DNA of 64,000 nucleotides, from contig NW_005434614.1 of NCBI RefSeq assembly GCF_000315625.1, positions 364,404-428,403 on the forward strand, in the 5' to 3' direction. The notes below the pieces were generated by a model, which saw only the letters and a program-made list of their open reading frames with translations, was not told the origin of the DNA and made no database searches. Positions 1 through 11,860 of the stretch are shown piece by piece (the first letter of the stretch is position 1; each line of letters opens with the position of its first letter). The DNA is from Guillardia theta CCMP2712 (lineage: Eukaryota; Cryptophyceae; Pyrenomonadales; Geminigeraceae). The position numbers were made by a program, and so were the translations under genes.

Positions 1-2158
1 ACTGCCCGAGCAGCTGGATACACCTCTGTACCAAGTTTCTCGTCGTGTATTTATGTCAAAAGTTTGCCTCCTTTACCGAATCCTCCCCCCCAGATTGTCT
101 ATCCGCTTCAGCAAACGTGTTCTGCAGACTGCGTCAGTTGTTGTGGAGAACTCAACTGCACAATACCGAACAACGCGACCTGTTGTAGAAGGGCGCATGC
201 TATCCGCGGAGCCAGTTTCCAGATGGACGTCAAGGCAATCACTCAGGACTACGTGCAGAGAGTTGATGTGAACTTCTCTTTTCCTGAGGCAGTGCTGCCT
301 GTGCCAACAACTATCCAGAAGAAATGGGGTTGTGGTGATGTCTCCTTCGATCAGTGTACCTCTAATCCTTCCATCTCCAACGATGTAATGACGAAAACCC
401 TTTTATTTGCAAGTTGCTCGGTTCTGATGCAGATACCGGTCAGGTTACAGTGAGATTCAGTTACGCACAAGGCCAGGACTCTATGACAGGAATTTACAAG
501 ATTTGCTATCAAGCTGTGCAGGTTTGTTTGTACCCCTTGGGTGCTAATTGTTAACACAGTACGGTCTAGGTTTCAGATCCGCTTGTGAACAATGAGCTCT
601 GGGCTAGATTCTATGGAGGAAGTTACACTCAGAACAGCTGCCTTGTCTGCATCGCGTTGAGGATAGAAAGCGAACCTTTCTTTGTTGAGACCACGCTCTT
701 GCAGCAAGGCTCGACGGACAACTCAGTAACAATCCCTCTAGCAGTAAGTCAGATCTTGCCCTCGAGAAACCCTTTAGGAAATCATTACAGGTTGGGCGGA
801 CACTTCGAATCAATCTCCTAGCTGCATACAACATGGGAGGCTCAACTGCTAGCTTAGACATCTTCCCATTATCCGAACCGGGTCTTCCAAGCGGAGGGGT
901 CCTGTCGGCAACCAAGGTGGTTCGTTTCTTCCATATTTCGTGTATAAATGGAGTTCACAGCAAGTCAACTTGACTGGATCTGCTGTTCCTACTGCGTTTC
1001 AGCGTTCTTTCGACTTCACCCCTCATGTACTGACCTTTGCCTGCTTTTTGGTGTTTTGATACTGTAACAGGTTGGGCAACAAGCTCAGACGTTCTCCGTG
1101 TGTTTTGCAGCCAAGAGAACCGACATTGCTCTACAGACTCCACTGAACAGATGTTATATCATACAAGTGTATGAGGCAACTGTGTTCTGGAAAGTAGAGA
1201 AGGTGCAATTCGCGCCTCAAAGATTTTCGAATGAAGTTTGATGAGCAGGTTGGAACCAGCAATGTGATTGAGCTCAGATACCTGCGAGATACTGTGACTG
1301 TCGGCTGTCCGGTATCATACTTTCTGTACGCCAAGAGTCAGTTCTACAACATAGAACTTGAGCCAGACTTCAACTCAACCTGCGACGGATGTGCTTTGAA
1401 CGAGACATACGTGGTGCCTTCCTGCTCGAGCGATCCGAGCCTAACTTGCTGCGGCAATGGCAAGTGCGATGGGTTCGAGACAGGCATCAGTTGCCCAGTA
1501 GACTGCAAGAATGACAACTTCGATCTCAAGCAGTTGGTCTTGGGAAATTCAGCGAACGAATACACGAGCTCAATCCAGTTCTCGTGGACTCCAAAGGCGG
1601 ATATGAGAGGGCGGAAAGTATACTCCTGTCTGAGGGCAAAGGACGCAGTGAGCGGAACAGGAGCAATTTTTCAGAAGCTCACTCCATCGATTGCTCCGTC
1701 TTTCTGCTTTGTTTTTGATGTGGAGAAATGCAGCTTCTGTCTGAGCGGAGGGGCGACGTTTGAGCGGATCACTCGCACATTTCTCTTCAATCACGACTGG
1801 CTGCTGTTGTACAACAACAACCCCAACATCCCAAATCCGGACTCAGTTCCAGCTGAGACACGGCTTGTCATCGGTCCCACCTACACCGTCAAGCGGGGAG
1901 ACACAGTGATGAGCATCGCAGGTGCGAGCGGCTGGAAGTGTTTGCGCCTTGTAACTCATTTGCACAGCGTGGGCGAAAACAACGGTGAAAGGCATTCTAG
2001 ACCACAACCCTGACATGGCAGATCCTAACTTCCTTCCCCCGGGCTCCACAGTGTGCCTGTCGGTTTGCAGTCAAGCGGCCTCATATCAATGGTAAGAGGG
2101 TGAAACGCAGTGAGATGTAGGGGTGGAACATCTCCGCAGGTGTAACTTTATTGTTTGA
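1..2158 (+). CDS. Secreted/ectodomain protein with C-terminal tandem LysM modules (5' partial)
   Basis: Open from the window edge, with about eight short introns and no start in view. Readable exons lie near 1-384, 414-525, 572-747, 791-920, 1071-1137, 1141-1183, 1225-1921, 1968-2091 and 2140-2158. The protein is Cys-rich with repeated ectodomain-like segments, then a CGNGKCDG..ETGISCPVDC motif (about 1450-1506). After a degenerate LysM-like block (KCSFCLSGGATF to LVIGPTY) comes a clear LysM: YTVKRGDTVMSIA, a 46-nt intron (1922-1967), then AWAKTTVKGILDHNPDM and a LPPGSTVCL ending. A second intron (2092-2139) gives a C-terminus ending W-C-N-F-I-V. LysM domains bind N-acetylglucosamine polymers, so an extracellular or wall-associated role is inferred. 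The 3' end converges on the channel gene 43 bp away. The exact border of the intron near 385-432 is ambiguous. Confidence 0.72.
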
Positions 2159-2200
2159 GTTTGCGGCATGTACATAGAGAGAGAGCTGGTTCAAACGCTG

Positions 2201-5200
2201 CTAGTCCTCCTTCTCCTTCTCCTTCTCCTTGCCCTCCAGCACCTCAGCGAAAGCATCGAAGAGAGCTCCTACGGGTATGGAGTACAATCCAATCCCTGCC
2301 ACCACCAAGCAGCACGCCAGCACCTGTCCGAGGGGAGAAAAGTCAACCTGTCCCCACTCGCCGCTGAGGAAGATAGCTGTAAAGTAGAGCGAGGAAGGAA
2401 TGTTGTCAAACGCTCCACCTAAAGCTGGGTTTCCACGATCGAGGAGGTAGAAGCCATAGGCGGAACCGACCCAGATGATTAGAGCGAGGAAAGACGTTGC
2501 AATGAGAGTGTCCTTGGAGGCGCGGAAGACGTCGTCGATCAGCGTGAAAGCCTCAGTGTAGTGCTCCCATTGCAGCACCCTGAGCAAGCGGAGGAAGCGA
2601 GGAAGCGCAAAGTCATACGAAATGCCACAAGCTGCCCAGTACCACTCGAGGTAGAAGGGAAGGAAAGCGAACATGTCAGCTGTCCCAAAGAAGGAGGTCA
2701 AGTAGCCCATCCGTGAGAACCTGAGCATAAATCAGCCTCTCCTTTCAAAGGATCAGACTCACCCGGCCCTCCGATCATAAGGAGCAGCAATCACTCGCAG
2801 GACATACAAGACCGTAAAGAGCATCCCGCATACTCCCTCCAGCGAAGCGAAGAAGCCGTCACCGATCTGAACTCTCATCGCCTAATCGATTGCTCAGTGA
2901 CGCTCGATGATCAAAAACAGACGCACTGGATCAGACTCAAGGATGATCAAGACAACATCGAAGCCGATGAAATAAAGCATGAGGTTGTCGAACCAGACAC
3001 CTGTGTCATCGTCCGGGGACAGCATGATCTGAATCTTGGAGGCGAAGGAGCCGTCATTGAGGTAAACAGGATCTTCAGCCTGAGCAAACAAAATCAGGGT
3101 AGCTATAAGGATGTACGATAATTCAACGAGCCATGGGTGGAGAGGGCGCAAACGAGTAAGTGAGCTTGACAAGCTTAAAGAAGCAAGAGATAGCAAGGAG
3201 AAGAATGAAGAAGAGTGGAGAGCGATAAATGGGACCTTGGCTTCTCTATTCTCCTGAGATTTCATTCCTCTTCGTTTTCTCTGCTCTTTGTAAGCTGTAG
3301 GCTCGACAAGCATGAAGAGGATTACCTCTTTGAGAGCCACGTCTGTGAAGCCATTTGCAATGATTCCCGAGGGGATGCTTACGATTCCCACAGCAAACAA
3401 GCACATGAGGAAGCAAAGAAATTTCCCCGCGAGTGTGTAGTCGATAAGGGGATAGTCTCCAGAAAGATGTATCAACGTGTAGGACATGGCAGAAGGGACA
3501 TCCTTGTAGCGTTTTGCCTGCATGAAAGTCAGCAGGCAAAGTCAGAGGCTTGACGACCTCTCACCATTGTCACTCCATTTTCAGTGGGATCCAGCAAATT
3601 GTTCTTCTCCGTCATCCACATCAACGTGCTAAACATAAGCCAGAAAACTGTCGCCGCAAAGCCTGTAACAGCAAGAGGAAGCGAATTTTCACGAAAGACG
3701 TCGTCGATAAGCGTGATAGACGGGATGTACCTGCAGCAAAGACTAAGGAACTTATCGCACGCACACAAACACTCTCGTACTTGTCCATCTTCAGCAGTCG
3801 GAGCAGACGGAGCATTCGCAAGGCCTCGTCATATTTGTCCACAAGTCCTCCCGGAAACAGGAGCGACCAGTAGTATGGGGCAATGGTGAGAAAATCTGTA
3901 GAATTTCAGAGGGATATGCAGGAAAATGCATCAACCGATAATGGCATAGAAGGAAAAGATGAATCGCATTCTAGGAAACCTCTTGCTGGAAAACAATGGA
4001 TCTAGAGGTGCTGAAATAAGACGAAGGATGTATTCAATCGTGAAAATGCAGACGGAAATCTGATCATCAAAAGAAAACATCAAATATCAAATATTAAATG
4101 TCAAAAATGAACAATCAAGTTCAAACCAGCTCGATATGATCTAACAGATGTTTATGCTCCTTGCTGAAGTCTGGCAATGTTTCCATAGACTTTGAAGAAA
4201 TAAATGGTCACAAAACACCAAAGAGATCAGAAAAAGAGAGCAAAAAGATGCATACCTGTTGGAAGACAGTGGCGAAAATAAGGTAGAAGAGAATCTGTTC
4301 AAAAATGCTTCCTAGCAATGTTCTCCCTTCTACAAATTGCCGAATAGGGAAAAGAAAGCTTTCTTCTTGGCTATGAGACTCTTGCTGCTGGCTGGCATCC
4401 TCGTCTTTCTTAGAGTATCTCTCTGTCGCCCACTCTTCGAAGCCGTTTCCAAGTATGCCTATGGGGATGGCAAACGTTCCAACAGCCAGCACTCCCATCA
4501 CTCCAGATATGACTTTGCCAAGGGGCGAGTAATCGCAGAGCGGGACCTCACCACACAAATTGAGCAGCGTTGGCCACATGGCATCGGGGATAGAGGCATA
4601 GTAGTGCTTCCCGTCCGGCGCCACCAACTTGGGGTTGTTGCGCTCTAGCAGATACATGACAGAGGAGAAGAATATCCACAATACTGTTGCTGCAAAGCCG
4701 CTGACCGCCAACACATCTCGGTTGTTGAGAAGAATATCGTCGAAGATGGTGAAGACTTTCACATAAGATTCTAGCTTGAGCATCCGGAGGAGTCGGAGAG
4801 ATCTGACGAACGAGATGTTCACCTCGAAGGGCCAGAGGTCAAACGTTGAGAGAAAGAATGGAAGAATAGCTGAAAGATCCACGATAGAGTAGAACGTTCC
4901 AAAGTACTTGATTCGCCCAAAGAAGCCGCTGTAATCGGGACGAACACCGACAGCATAGAATCTCAAGAAATAGTCCAGAGTGAAGACAATCACTGACACG
5001 TCTTCAATTCTATCAAACCATTTCATCAAACTTTCATACCGATGCATGTATTGCATCGAGTCCATCACAAAACCAAGAACATTGCACAAGATTACCACGA
5101 TCATCGCCTTCTCATACATTCGCCCTGCATCGGTATAACCATAGAGAAATCTGAAAGCCTCAGATTGAATATCTCCGCACAACATTGGTTCAGAAACTAT

Positions 5201-7068
5201 TTCAGTTTCATCATTCTTTTCCTGCTTCTTTTTCTTAGCCGCATGCTCCTCAAAGCCGTTTCCAAATATGCCCGTAAAGATTCCAAAGACGGCGCATGCT
5301 ATTGCGGAGGTGAACACTGCAATCACTTTTCCTAATGCGGACCTGTCGTTGACCAGAGGGAACTCTCCGAATAAGTTACAAAGGGTGAAATACGAAGAGC
5401 TTATAGTAGATTTAGTAATCTGATGAGCAACAAAAGATTTTCACCTGGCGATGCTTGTGAAACGTCCATCCATCGCTGGATTGTTTCTTTCCGCCATCCA
5501 GTTTGCCCCTGACAAGATGATCCATACCTTTGAAGACTTTAAACAAAAGCAGAAAAACATTTGATTGCATGCTCACAGCTGATCCTACAAATCCTGATTT
5601 GAATATCAAGACCTTATTTTCGCGATAGATATCGTCAAAAACTGTGAACGCCTCCAGGTACCTTTCACCAAATCAATTTTTGGTGTCTTTCGTTTTGCAA
5701 ACAGAAATCAGAATTGAAAGGAGTTGGTGAGACCTTCCTTCTAGACGCATCACTCGGAAGAGACGAAAGATCCTCAGAAACTGAGATGCTGGCAAGTCGA
5801 TGTAAACCCCTTCGCCTTTGCAAGCAGCCTGATAACGAAGGTAACTGAGCGACTATCAGGATTGTACTCATACTCTTGTAATATACAGCGAGTAAAGCTG
5901 CAATTGAAGAATCAATGACTGTAACAGATACAAATGATCGTTAAAATTTAGAATCTTGCCTCGAAGTAGTAAGGAAGAATGCTTCCAAGGTCAACGAGGG
6001 AGTAGAAGGAGAAAGTCCAGCGCCTAGTGTTTGCATCAGCTCAGATACCATGGTGACCTTGTAATCTCACAATCGTGTCATGAAGACATCAGTTTTTCCA
6101 CTGCATTGAAACTTAAGACACAAAGAACAAAAGAATTTGTTCCTCCTTGCCTTTTCACATGAGTCATAAGGTGTTCAGGATCATCGGCGGAGCTCCACCA
6201 CCGCAACGCATATTCAACAGTGAAGAAGAAGACCTGTTTGTGGAGAGGTCAGCTCATGGATCGATCATACTATAGACTAGTGTTACTGACCGAAAAGGTT
6301 TCTAACGAATCAAAGAAATGATACACACTGGGTTCAAATCCTTCAACCTGCACGAAGGATCACATGTTTGCTTGCTTAAAGACCAATAACAAATATCATG
6401 TCGATCTTCTCGCATATTGGCTCAGCCATATAGTTTTTTTCATCATTGTTGAAGCTTTATCTGTGCTGCACTAGGACATAGCAAGAGATTTTTATTTTAC
6501 CGAGTCAAGTATGAAGCACACAACGTTCAGAGTGATCAGCAAAATCGAAGGTACGACCTGTTTCAGAAAAATCAACAAGCAGATGCACTTTGATGGACAT
6601 CAGCTCACAAAATATATTCCGTATTCATCTTTGGCATCCAGGAACTGATGAACACTGAAATATGCAGCATTAGAGCAATGAACATGAAAAATCATGACAA
6701 CGGGTCCACTAAGGTCTAAACCAGGGGTCTCAGAAATGATTTCGAGTGAATCGTTTGAGATCACGAAAAATCAAATGAACAAACTAAAAGAAACTGGTAA
6801 ACCAAAGAAATTGGTTCAGGATTGAAAAATCAATACCCACTGCACAAAGGTACGAATCCTTCACTGATGGGGCATAAGGGGCATAGCAATGGCAACACAC
6901 AATGTTGCTTCTTCTCATTCGTTTTAAATCTCCAGAAGTCGATAAGAAATCTTTGAACACGAACCAAAAAGTGGACAAGATACTTAAGGAGGAAATCAGA
7001 AAACAAGGAACAAGCTCACCGATGCCGAAAGGATGCCATGACGTTCTGACAGAGGTCGTAAAAATCAT
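2201..7068 (-). CDS. Four-repeat Kv-fold voltage-gated channel with non-canonical acidic filters
   Basis: Minus-strand gene with many short introns encoding four homologous six-helix repeats. Each has an S4 with basic residues at every third position: FLRIFRLFRVMRLEGR (repeat I, about 5750-5800), FVRSLRLLRMLK (II, about 4780), ALRMLRLLRLLK (III, about 3800) and PRFLRLLRVLQ (IV, about 2590). Each S4 is followed by a conserved F-DD[IV] linker, S5, a pore loop and a Kv-like S6 with IP[IVS]G (II-IV) before an acidic tail. In Kv channels the loop carries TVGYGD. Here the four loops read LFGEFPLVN (about 5357-5384), LCGEVPLCDY (4530-4567), LSGDYPLIDY (3438-3478) and LSGEWGQVDF (2336-2373). Repeat I S1-S3 lie in exons between 6720 and 5950. 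The protein ends in a Lys/Glu-rich tail. The start is uncertain: 7068 is the first ATG of a plausible N-terminal exon. A plasma or endomembrane cation channel is certain in outline; ion selectivity is not predictable. Confidence 0.82.
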
Positions 7069-7166
7069 TAGTCAACCATTTACCATTGGTAGTAGCAGTC
7101 GGTCAGAAGAGCAGTAATAGTACAGTAGTTAGACAATGATATTACGCAACAGATGAGGCATATCCA

Positions 7167-7196
7167 GGGTTTAGAGGGTTTAGGGTTTAGGGTTAA
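7167..7196 (+). repeat. Interstitial telomere-like TTTAGGG repeats (first site)
   Basis: About four units of TTTAGGG with one variant unit (TTTAGAGGG), running G-rich on the plus strand. It lies just upstream of the N-terminus of the minus-strand channel gene and next to a decayed copia 3' end. It is consistent with a plant/alga-type telomere motif inserted or captured internally. Confidence 0.75.
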
Positions 7197-7199
7197 TCG

Positions 7200-8540
7200 A
7201 ATCAACCTCCACCTCACTGGCCAGAATCTATTTAACCCAAGATCCACCAAAGACTAAACCAACACTTCCTTTATTCACAGCAGTCACCTTCCCTTCAGTC
7301 CCTTGCAACCAAGTACAATGCACAGCGCGCAGTGGACACGTGTCCTCCTAACCCCCTCTTCTCCGCCTGACCCTCAGGCTCGTCGATTCCTTAATTCCAG
7401 ACCTATGTCGAAACCCACTTCCATCTCGCTGAGCTTCGTCCACCAATGAGACGCAATACCCTGAACTTCTCGCCGTCTCCAAGAACTTATCCGAGTTCTT
7501 ACACCCTCCCTGACGAAGTTAAGCGAGATTCTCAGCTCACCCTTTTCCAACATCATCTCCAAGCTGTTGCCCCCTTCCCTGGTCCTCCTTGCATCCTTGA
7601 TCACCCCCTTCCAGCTCCATGCTCCTTCCTTCATCCTCATCTCATCCTCCGACCTGAAAATCCCTTCCAGCATCCTTCCAGCATCCCCATCTCATCCTCC
7701 AACCTGCATGCTCCCAGGCTGCATCCCAATCACCTCCTCCAAGCTCCAAGCTGCTTCCTGCACCCAGCTTCTCCTCCAAGCTCCAACCTGCTTCCTGCAC
7801 CTAGCTCCTCCTCCAAGCTTCAACCTGCTTCCTGCACCCAGCTCCTCCGCCAAGCTCCAATCTGCTTCCTGCACCCAGCTCCTCCGCCAAGCTCCAACCT
7901 TCTTCCTGCACCTAGCTTCTCCCCCAAGCTCCCACCTGCTTCCTTCACCTCGCTCCATCCCTCTTTTACCTACACATCCTCCTTCATAGAAACCTCATCA
8001 GTAACATCAACACTCCTCCACCACCTGAACTTGAATGTGCGCACTGCACTTGTTCATCAGGCTCCCCCTCTGATCAGTCAGACTCCCCTGACACCTTTCT
8101 GATCATCCTGTCATCCTCCCCATCATTGTATTTCAAATCCCACTGTTTTCAATTGTCATCCATCTGACTTTCTCCATCCAAATTTTTCAACCCAATGATG
8201 TCCATCAATCATGACCAATGTTTTGTCCTAACTAACCTGCTCTACGGGCCCATCTAAAATCTCTATCTAACCGCGGTATGAAAGATCGATTTGGCGCCAT
8301 TTTCACCTGAGAGCTCTTGATAAAAATCATTTGCATGCATTGTTCTTTTCGACCTCATGATCTTTCATTTGCCTTTCCCATCAATCATTTCTTTTGAATC
8401 ATTTTTCGATTTCTCAATTTCTCAATTTCTCAACGGCCGATTAAATTTCGATTTCATTTCTGACGATCATGGGTCTTGTATTTGATCATGATGGAGGCGT
8501 CACCTAACCTGTTTGACTGAACCCAGAGTTTCCTTGAACA
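7200..8540 (-). mobile_element. Decayed Ty1/copia 3' end: LTR plus 3' untranslated region
   Basis: The stretch up to 7503 resembles the LTR of the complete copia element at 18242-18732. Both end in GAGTTCTTACA followed by the purine-tract complement CCCTCCCT, and share ACGCA..CCCTTGAACTT-like blocks. After it, a CT-rich stretch with a minisatellite and an AT-richer block (8220-8530) match in order and composition the region between RNase H and the 3' LTR of the complete copy. No coding part of this copy is recognisable. Long plus-strand ORFs here (Pro/Ser/Leu-rich) are products of base composition. Confidence 0.6.
7730..7960. repeat. 37-bp minisatellite, about six copies
   Basis: The segment AAGCTCCAACCTGCTTCCTG followed by CACC[CT]AGCT and CTCC recurs with a spacing of exactly 37 bases (AAG at 7741, 7778, 7815, 7852, 7889, 7926). 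A unit length not divisible by three rotates the reading frame in every copy, which argues against protein coding. Confidence 0.8.
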
Positions 8541-8559
8541 GTCTTCGGGAGAGCAAGCT

Positions 8560-10611
8560 TCATACCACGCCCAGCCAATCATCTGATTCTACTTCTCCAT
8601 AGCAAACCTTCCTTCCAAGGTTCTCCCTCCCTGAATCAGAGATTGGTGTAGGCGTTTGCTCAATGGCACAAGCTGTACGAAGAACCTCATTGTGTACAAG
8701 CTGGGATAAATCCCACTGAAGTTCCAAGTTGCTCCCAAAGCGCTGTCTCCAGGCCTTCATCAGCATCGCGTGCGTCTCGTGCATCACCGTCTTCGTGCTA
8801 GCAGCCATCACGATCGCCATCACCTGCGGATCTTGTTCCTTGCGCTCCATTACCGGCACCAGCATCAGCGACGTCTTCCCTACCCACTCTGAGCCCCCCA
8901 GGTCGATCCTGCGGTCCAGCCCCCTCACCTCCTCCGCGTGCTCGCACACCCAGGGCTCTCCGTCTCGCTTCCCTAGCATCCAACCATGTCTTCCCGTGCA
9001 GGAAAAGGTGATCATAGAGACCTCGTCCTTGGAAGCATCGGACGAGATGCAGTACAGCAGCGGCTCCGCTTCCTCCTCTTCCCTGTGCACCAGGGCGATC
9101 TGCCATGCAGCGTCAGGGCGTGGGCGAGCAGCTCGCGCCATGTGCCTGCGCGATCTGAGCATCGAAGGCAGACATCCAGAACCTCGGGTCCTCCACCTGG
9201 GCAGCAAAGGAAGTCACGGACGCTGGGAGGCCCTCCGCTGCTCCTACCACACATCCTTGTTGGAAGAGAGTGACAGCGTGAGAAGCGATGCGGAGGACGA
9301 GCGCCAGTTGATCCTGCTTGACGTACAGCTGCTCGTTGTGATGCATCACGTTCCCCAGCAGCACCGCAAGCCACTCGGTCGTCTCCACGTCTGACTCGGA
9401 GAACCTCTCCGCGTTGCTCCCGATCGTCAGCAGCTGGACAACCGCGTCAACGTCGACGACATCGATATCAACAACAATGTCATCAAAATCAACTTCTACA
9501 ACATCAACGACAACAACAAGTTCATCAAGGTTGTCAGGGACTAACCGCGCATGGAGTCGTGGAGTTGTCAAGGATGGGGACACAGAGGACTTCAGAGCGC
9601 GAGTGCTCAGACCCTCCCACCTCCAGGTCGAACGGGCCCAACGAGCCGTCGATGGTCTCCTCGTCCTTGACCTTCACTCACAGGATCAGCCGTAAGCCTC
9701 GCCCAGCTGAGCCCCACCTGGACCAAGCTCTTCTTTCTCAGCGCCTCAGCCGCTATCCCACCCTCTCTGACGTCAACGAACTTAACGCGCCCGCCGTCGC
9801 CGTCGGGGAACTTGCGGCGGAACGTCAGGAAGGGCCCGGGACTCTCCGACTACCTCGAGGAACTCGTTGGTCTGGGCATCCACCCACGCTAGATGCGCCG
9901 CGTGAGCCCCGATGATGGCGGGAAGCTTGGCGGCGATCTTGAGCGACATGGCGTGTCGCTGCATGCCGATGGTCTGCCAAGACATAAGACTATGTCACGT
10001 GAGACGATCGCCACCTGGTTGACGAGGTACAAGATCTGCACCTTCTTGTCGTGATCCTCTGCATCGGGTCAGGTTCGGGGGCTCGAGTAACCTCGTTCTC
10101 ACGCTTGGAGGCGACGGGCTTGTCGGCATGTCTTGCCAGCTCCAGCACGACTCGACTCACGGGTGATGCCATCTTCTCGCTCGGGGCCTCAGGCTCCCGG
10201 GCATGCTCGTTGCTCGAGCTCTCAGACGGTCGCGCATGGTCGTCGGGTTGGGTCTGCGAGATGCTTCAGTATCGCCACGAGCTTCTCGTCCTCGTTTGCT
10301 ACCTTCGCTCCTCCTCTCATCGCCGCATGCCCCGCAGCTCTGACCTCACGGCGAGGAGAAGCTGACGCAGCAAGAGAGGAGCGGGGGGTAGGCTTCTTCC
10401 TCGCGCTGGAGGGCTGTGAGGGGGGCTTGGGGTTTAGGCCTCTCTCGGTAGGGAGTTGGAAGCAAGGTTGTCGCTCGGGAGCGAGTCGAGTCGCCTGAGG
10501 AAGAAGTGTTGACTGCCCGTGAGCGACGGCTCGTCCTACGGGGGATGACAGGGCCTGGTCCAAGTCTGTTTGGCAGCCTTGAGATTTCATCCTCTTCGCG
10601 TATCCCTCCAC
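8560..10611 (-). CDS. Tandem GAF-domain protein
   Basis: Minus-strand gene with short introns. The N-terminal part (10611 to about 10050) is Arg/Ser/Pro-rich and low in order; the frame continues upstream to about 10690, so the true start is unresolved. The first GAF domain begins at TIGMQRHAMSLKIAAKLP (about 9970) after an intron, has the LAWVDAQTNEF strand, a G-G-I-A-A..LVQV helix and the signature strand EVLCVPILDN (about 9595). It closes with AVVQLLTIGSNAERFSESD. The second GAF runs from about 9330 to 8800, with ALVHREEEEAEPLLYCISSD, a DRRIDLGG..KTSLMLVPVMER strand and QVMAIVMAAS. GAF domains bind cyclic nucleotides, chromophores or other small ligands; no output domain is seen. Oddities: a one-base frame change near 9835 inside GAF 1, and an Asp/Val-rich insert encoded by a GTTGAT-like microsatellite near 9450-9520. 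A 37-nt intron (about 9136-9172) restores frame in GAF 2. Confidence 0.65.
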
Positions 10612-11583
10612 GCTCTCTCCTCCTTCCTCCCCCTCCCAGCCCTTGTCGCGCGGGCTCGCCTGAAGTTTTCGGCTTGAGGGCTGCAGGTCACAGGAAGTGA
10701 GTGGAGCAGGGGAGAGGCTCCGACGTGCTCGCCTGCCGCCTCTGCCTCGCCTTGCTCATCCTCAGCCGAGTAAAGATCTCACTCCACAGGGCCCATCGCT
10801 CCATGCCGATCGACCTGAGCTCCTCCCATCAAATGAAACAAGTCCTGCCCCTGCCCCTGCCCCTGTCCTTGCTCCTGTTCCTTCTCCTGCTGCTGCTCCT
10901 GTTCCTGCCCCTGCCCCTGCCCCTGCCCCTGCCCCTGCCCCTGCCCCTGCCCCTGCCCCTGCCCCTACCCCTGTCCTTGCTCCTGCTGCTCCTGCTGCTC
11001 CTGCTGCTGCTCCTGCTGCTGCTGCTCCTGCTGCTGCTCCTGCTACTCACTTTTCTACAAGCAAAACGAAATCTTCGAGCTCGATATCTCCTATCAGCAG
11101 CGCCTCCACCTGAGAGTAAGGGAATGAATGGCAAGGAGGTACAAGGACGTCGGAGTACTCGCAGAAAGGCATGCGACTTGTGGAACTCCGGGTCTGCAGC
11201 GCGTCAGAGCGACGAGGCTGAGGAGCTTGAGCTCACTGAGATCTCCTGCGTGAAGTCGGGGCGATCTCAAGGCGTCTACAGGGAAGGCGTCAGCACAGAG
11301 TCGCAAGGAGGAACGAGCTGCCGCACAAGAGTTCGACTCGGAGGAGAGCCTGACGGAGGGAGGGAGGCGGGAGAGGAAACCAGGTCTCGCTTCCACCACA
11401 TTCTTGTTCAGCTTGTGGTACATGACGTTCTCCCTCTCACCGCACCGCCTCCTCCTCCTCTCTCCCTCCTCCCCTTCGCCTGCTGCTAGCCATGGTGTTA
11501 GCAACGGACCGAAAAACGGTCAATGGCGGGGCGGGCCCGGGCAGGATCAAGTGGTTGGGAAAGAGAAGAGAGACGTTATCAGC
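10612..11583. other. No confident gene; GC- and repeat-rich stretch
   Basis: Holds the CCCCTG array and ORFs on both strands whose residues follow the repeats (Pro-Ala, Leu-Pro, Arg-Gly). A minus-strand stretch around 10740-10815 (ELRSIGMERWALWSEIF..) looks codon-like and may be a 5' exon of the GAF gene. I cannot join it safely. Confidence 0.5.
10841..11045. repeat. CCCCTG hexamer array grading into CTG/CTCCTG trimers
   Basis: Near-perfect CCCCTG units at about 10841-10975 with a CTGCTC-rich interruption, then a CTGCTC/CTG run to about 11045. It is open in several frames on both strands (Pro-Ala, Leu-Pro, Arg-Gly), so open frames here say nothing about coding. Confidence 0.9.
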
Positions 11584-11860
11584 TTATGTTAGAGTCAACA
11601 ACAACGCTATGCGACTTCTGACATACACTTGTTGCAACCACACATACATGTCAATATGATGGGCCCCTTGCTTCTTACATACACCAGTCACGGCAGTCTC
11701 TACAACTACAGTCAGCACACAGTTGCGACAGAAATCATACTGCTTTGATTCTGTTAAAAAAGCTTTTCCCCCCATATCCTGCAACTGCGCCTCCCATGGC
11801 TGACTCCATTCCTCTGAACCAGCATGAACTCCACCCCTCGCGTAAAGTATGTCCAGATGC

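Noticed and set aside
7446-8102. 218-codon Ser/Pro/Leu ORF and its frame partner
   Set aside because: Lies over a 37-bp minisatellite whose unit shifts frame each copy, inside a copia 3' region.
10697-11134. Pro-Ala-rich ORF (+) and Arg-Gly-rich ORF (-) in the same DNA
   Set aside because: Both translations are forced by the CCCCTG and CTG repeats; no flanking conserved sequence or splice context supports either.
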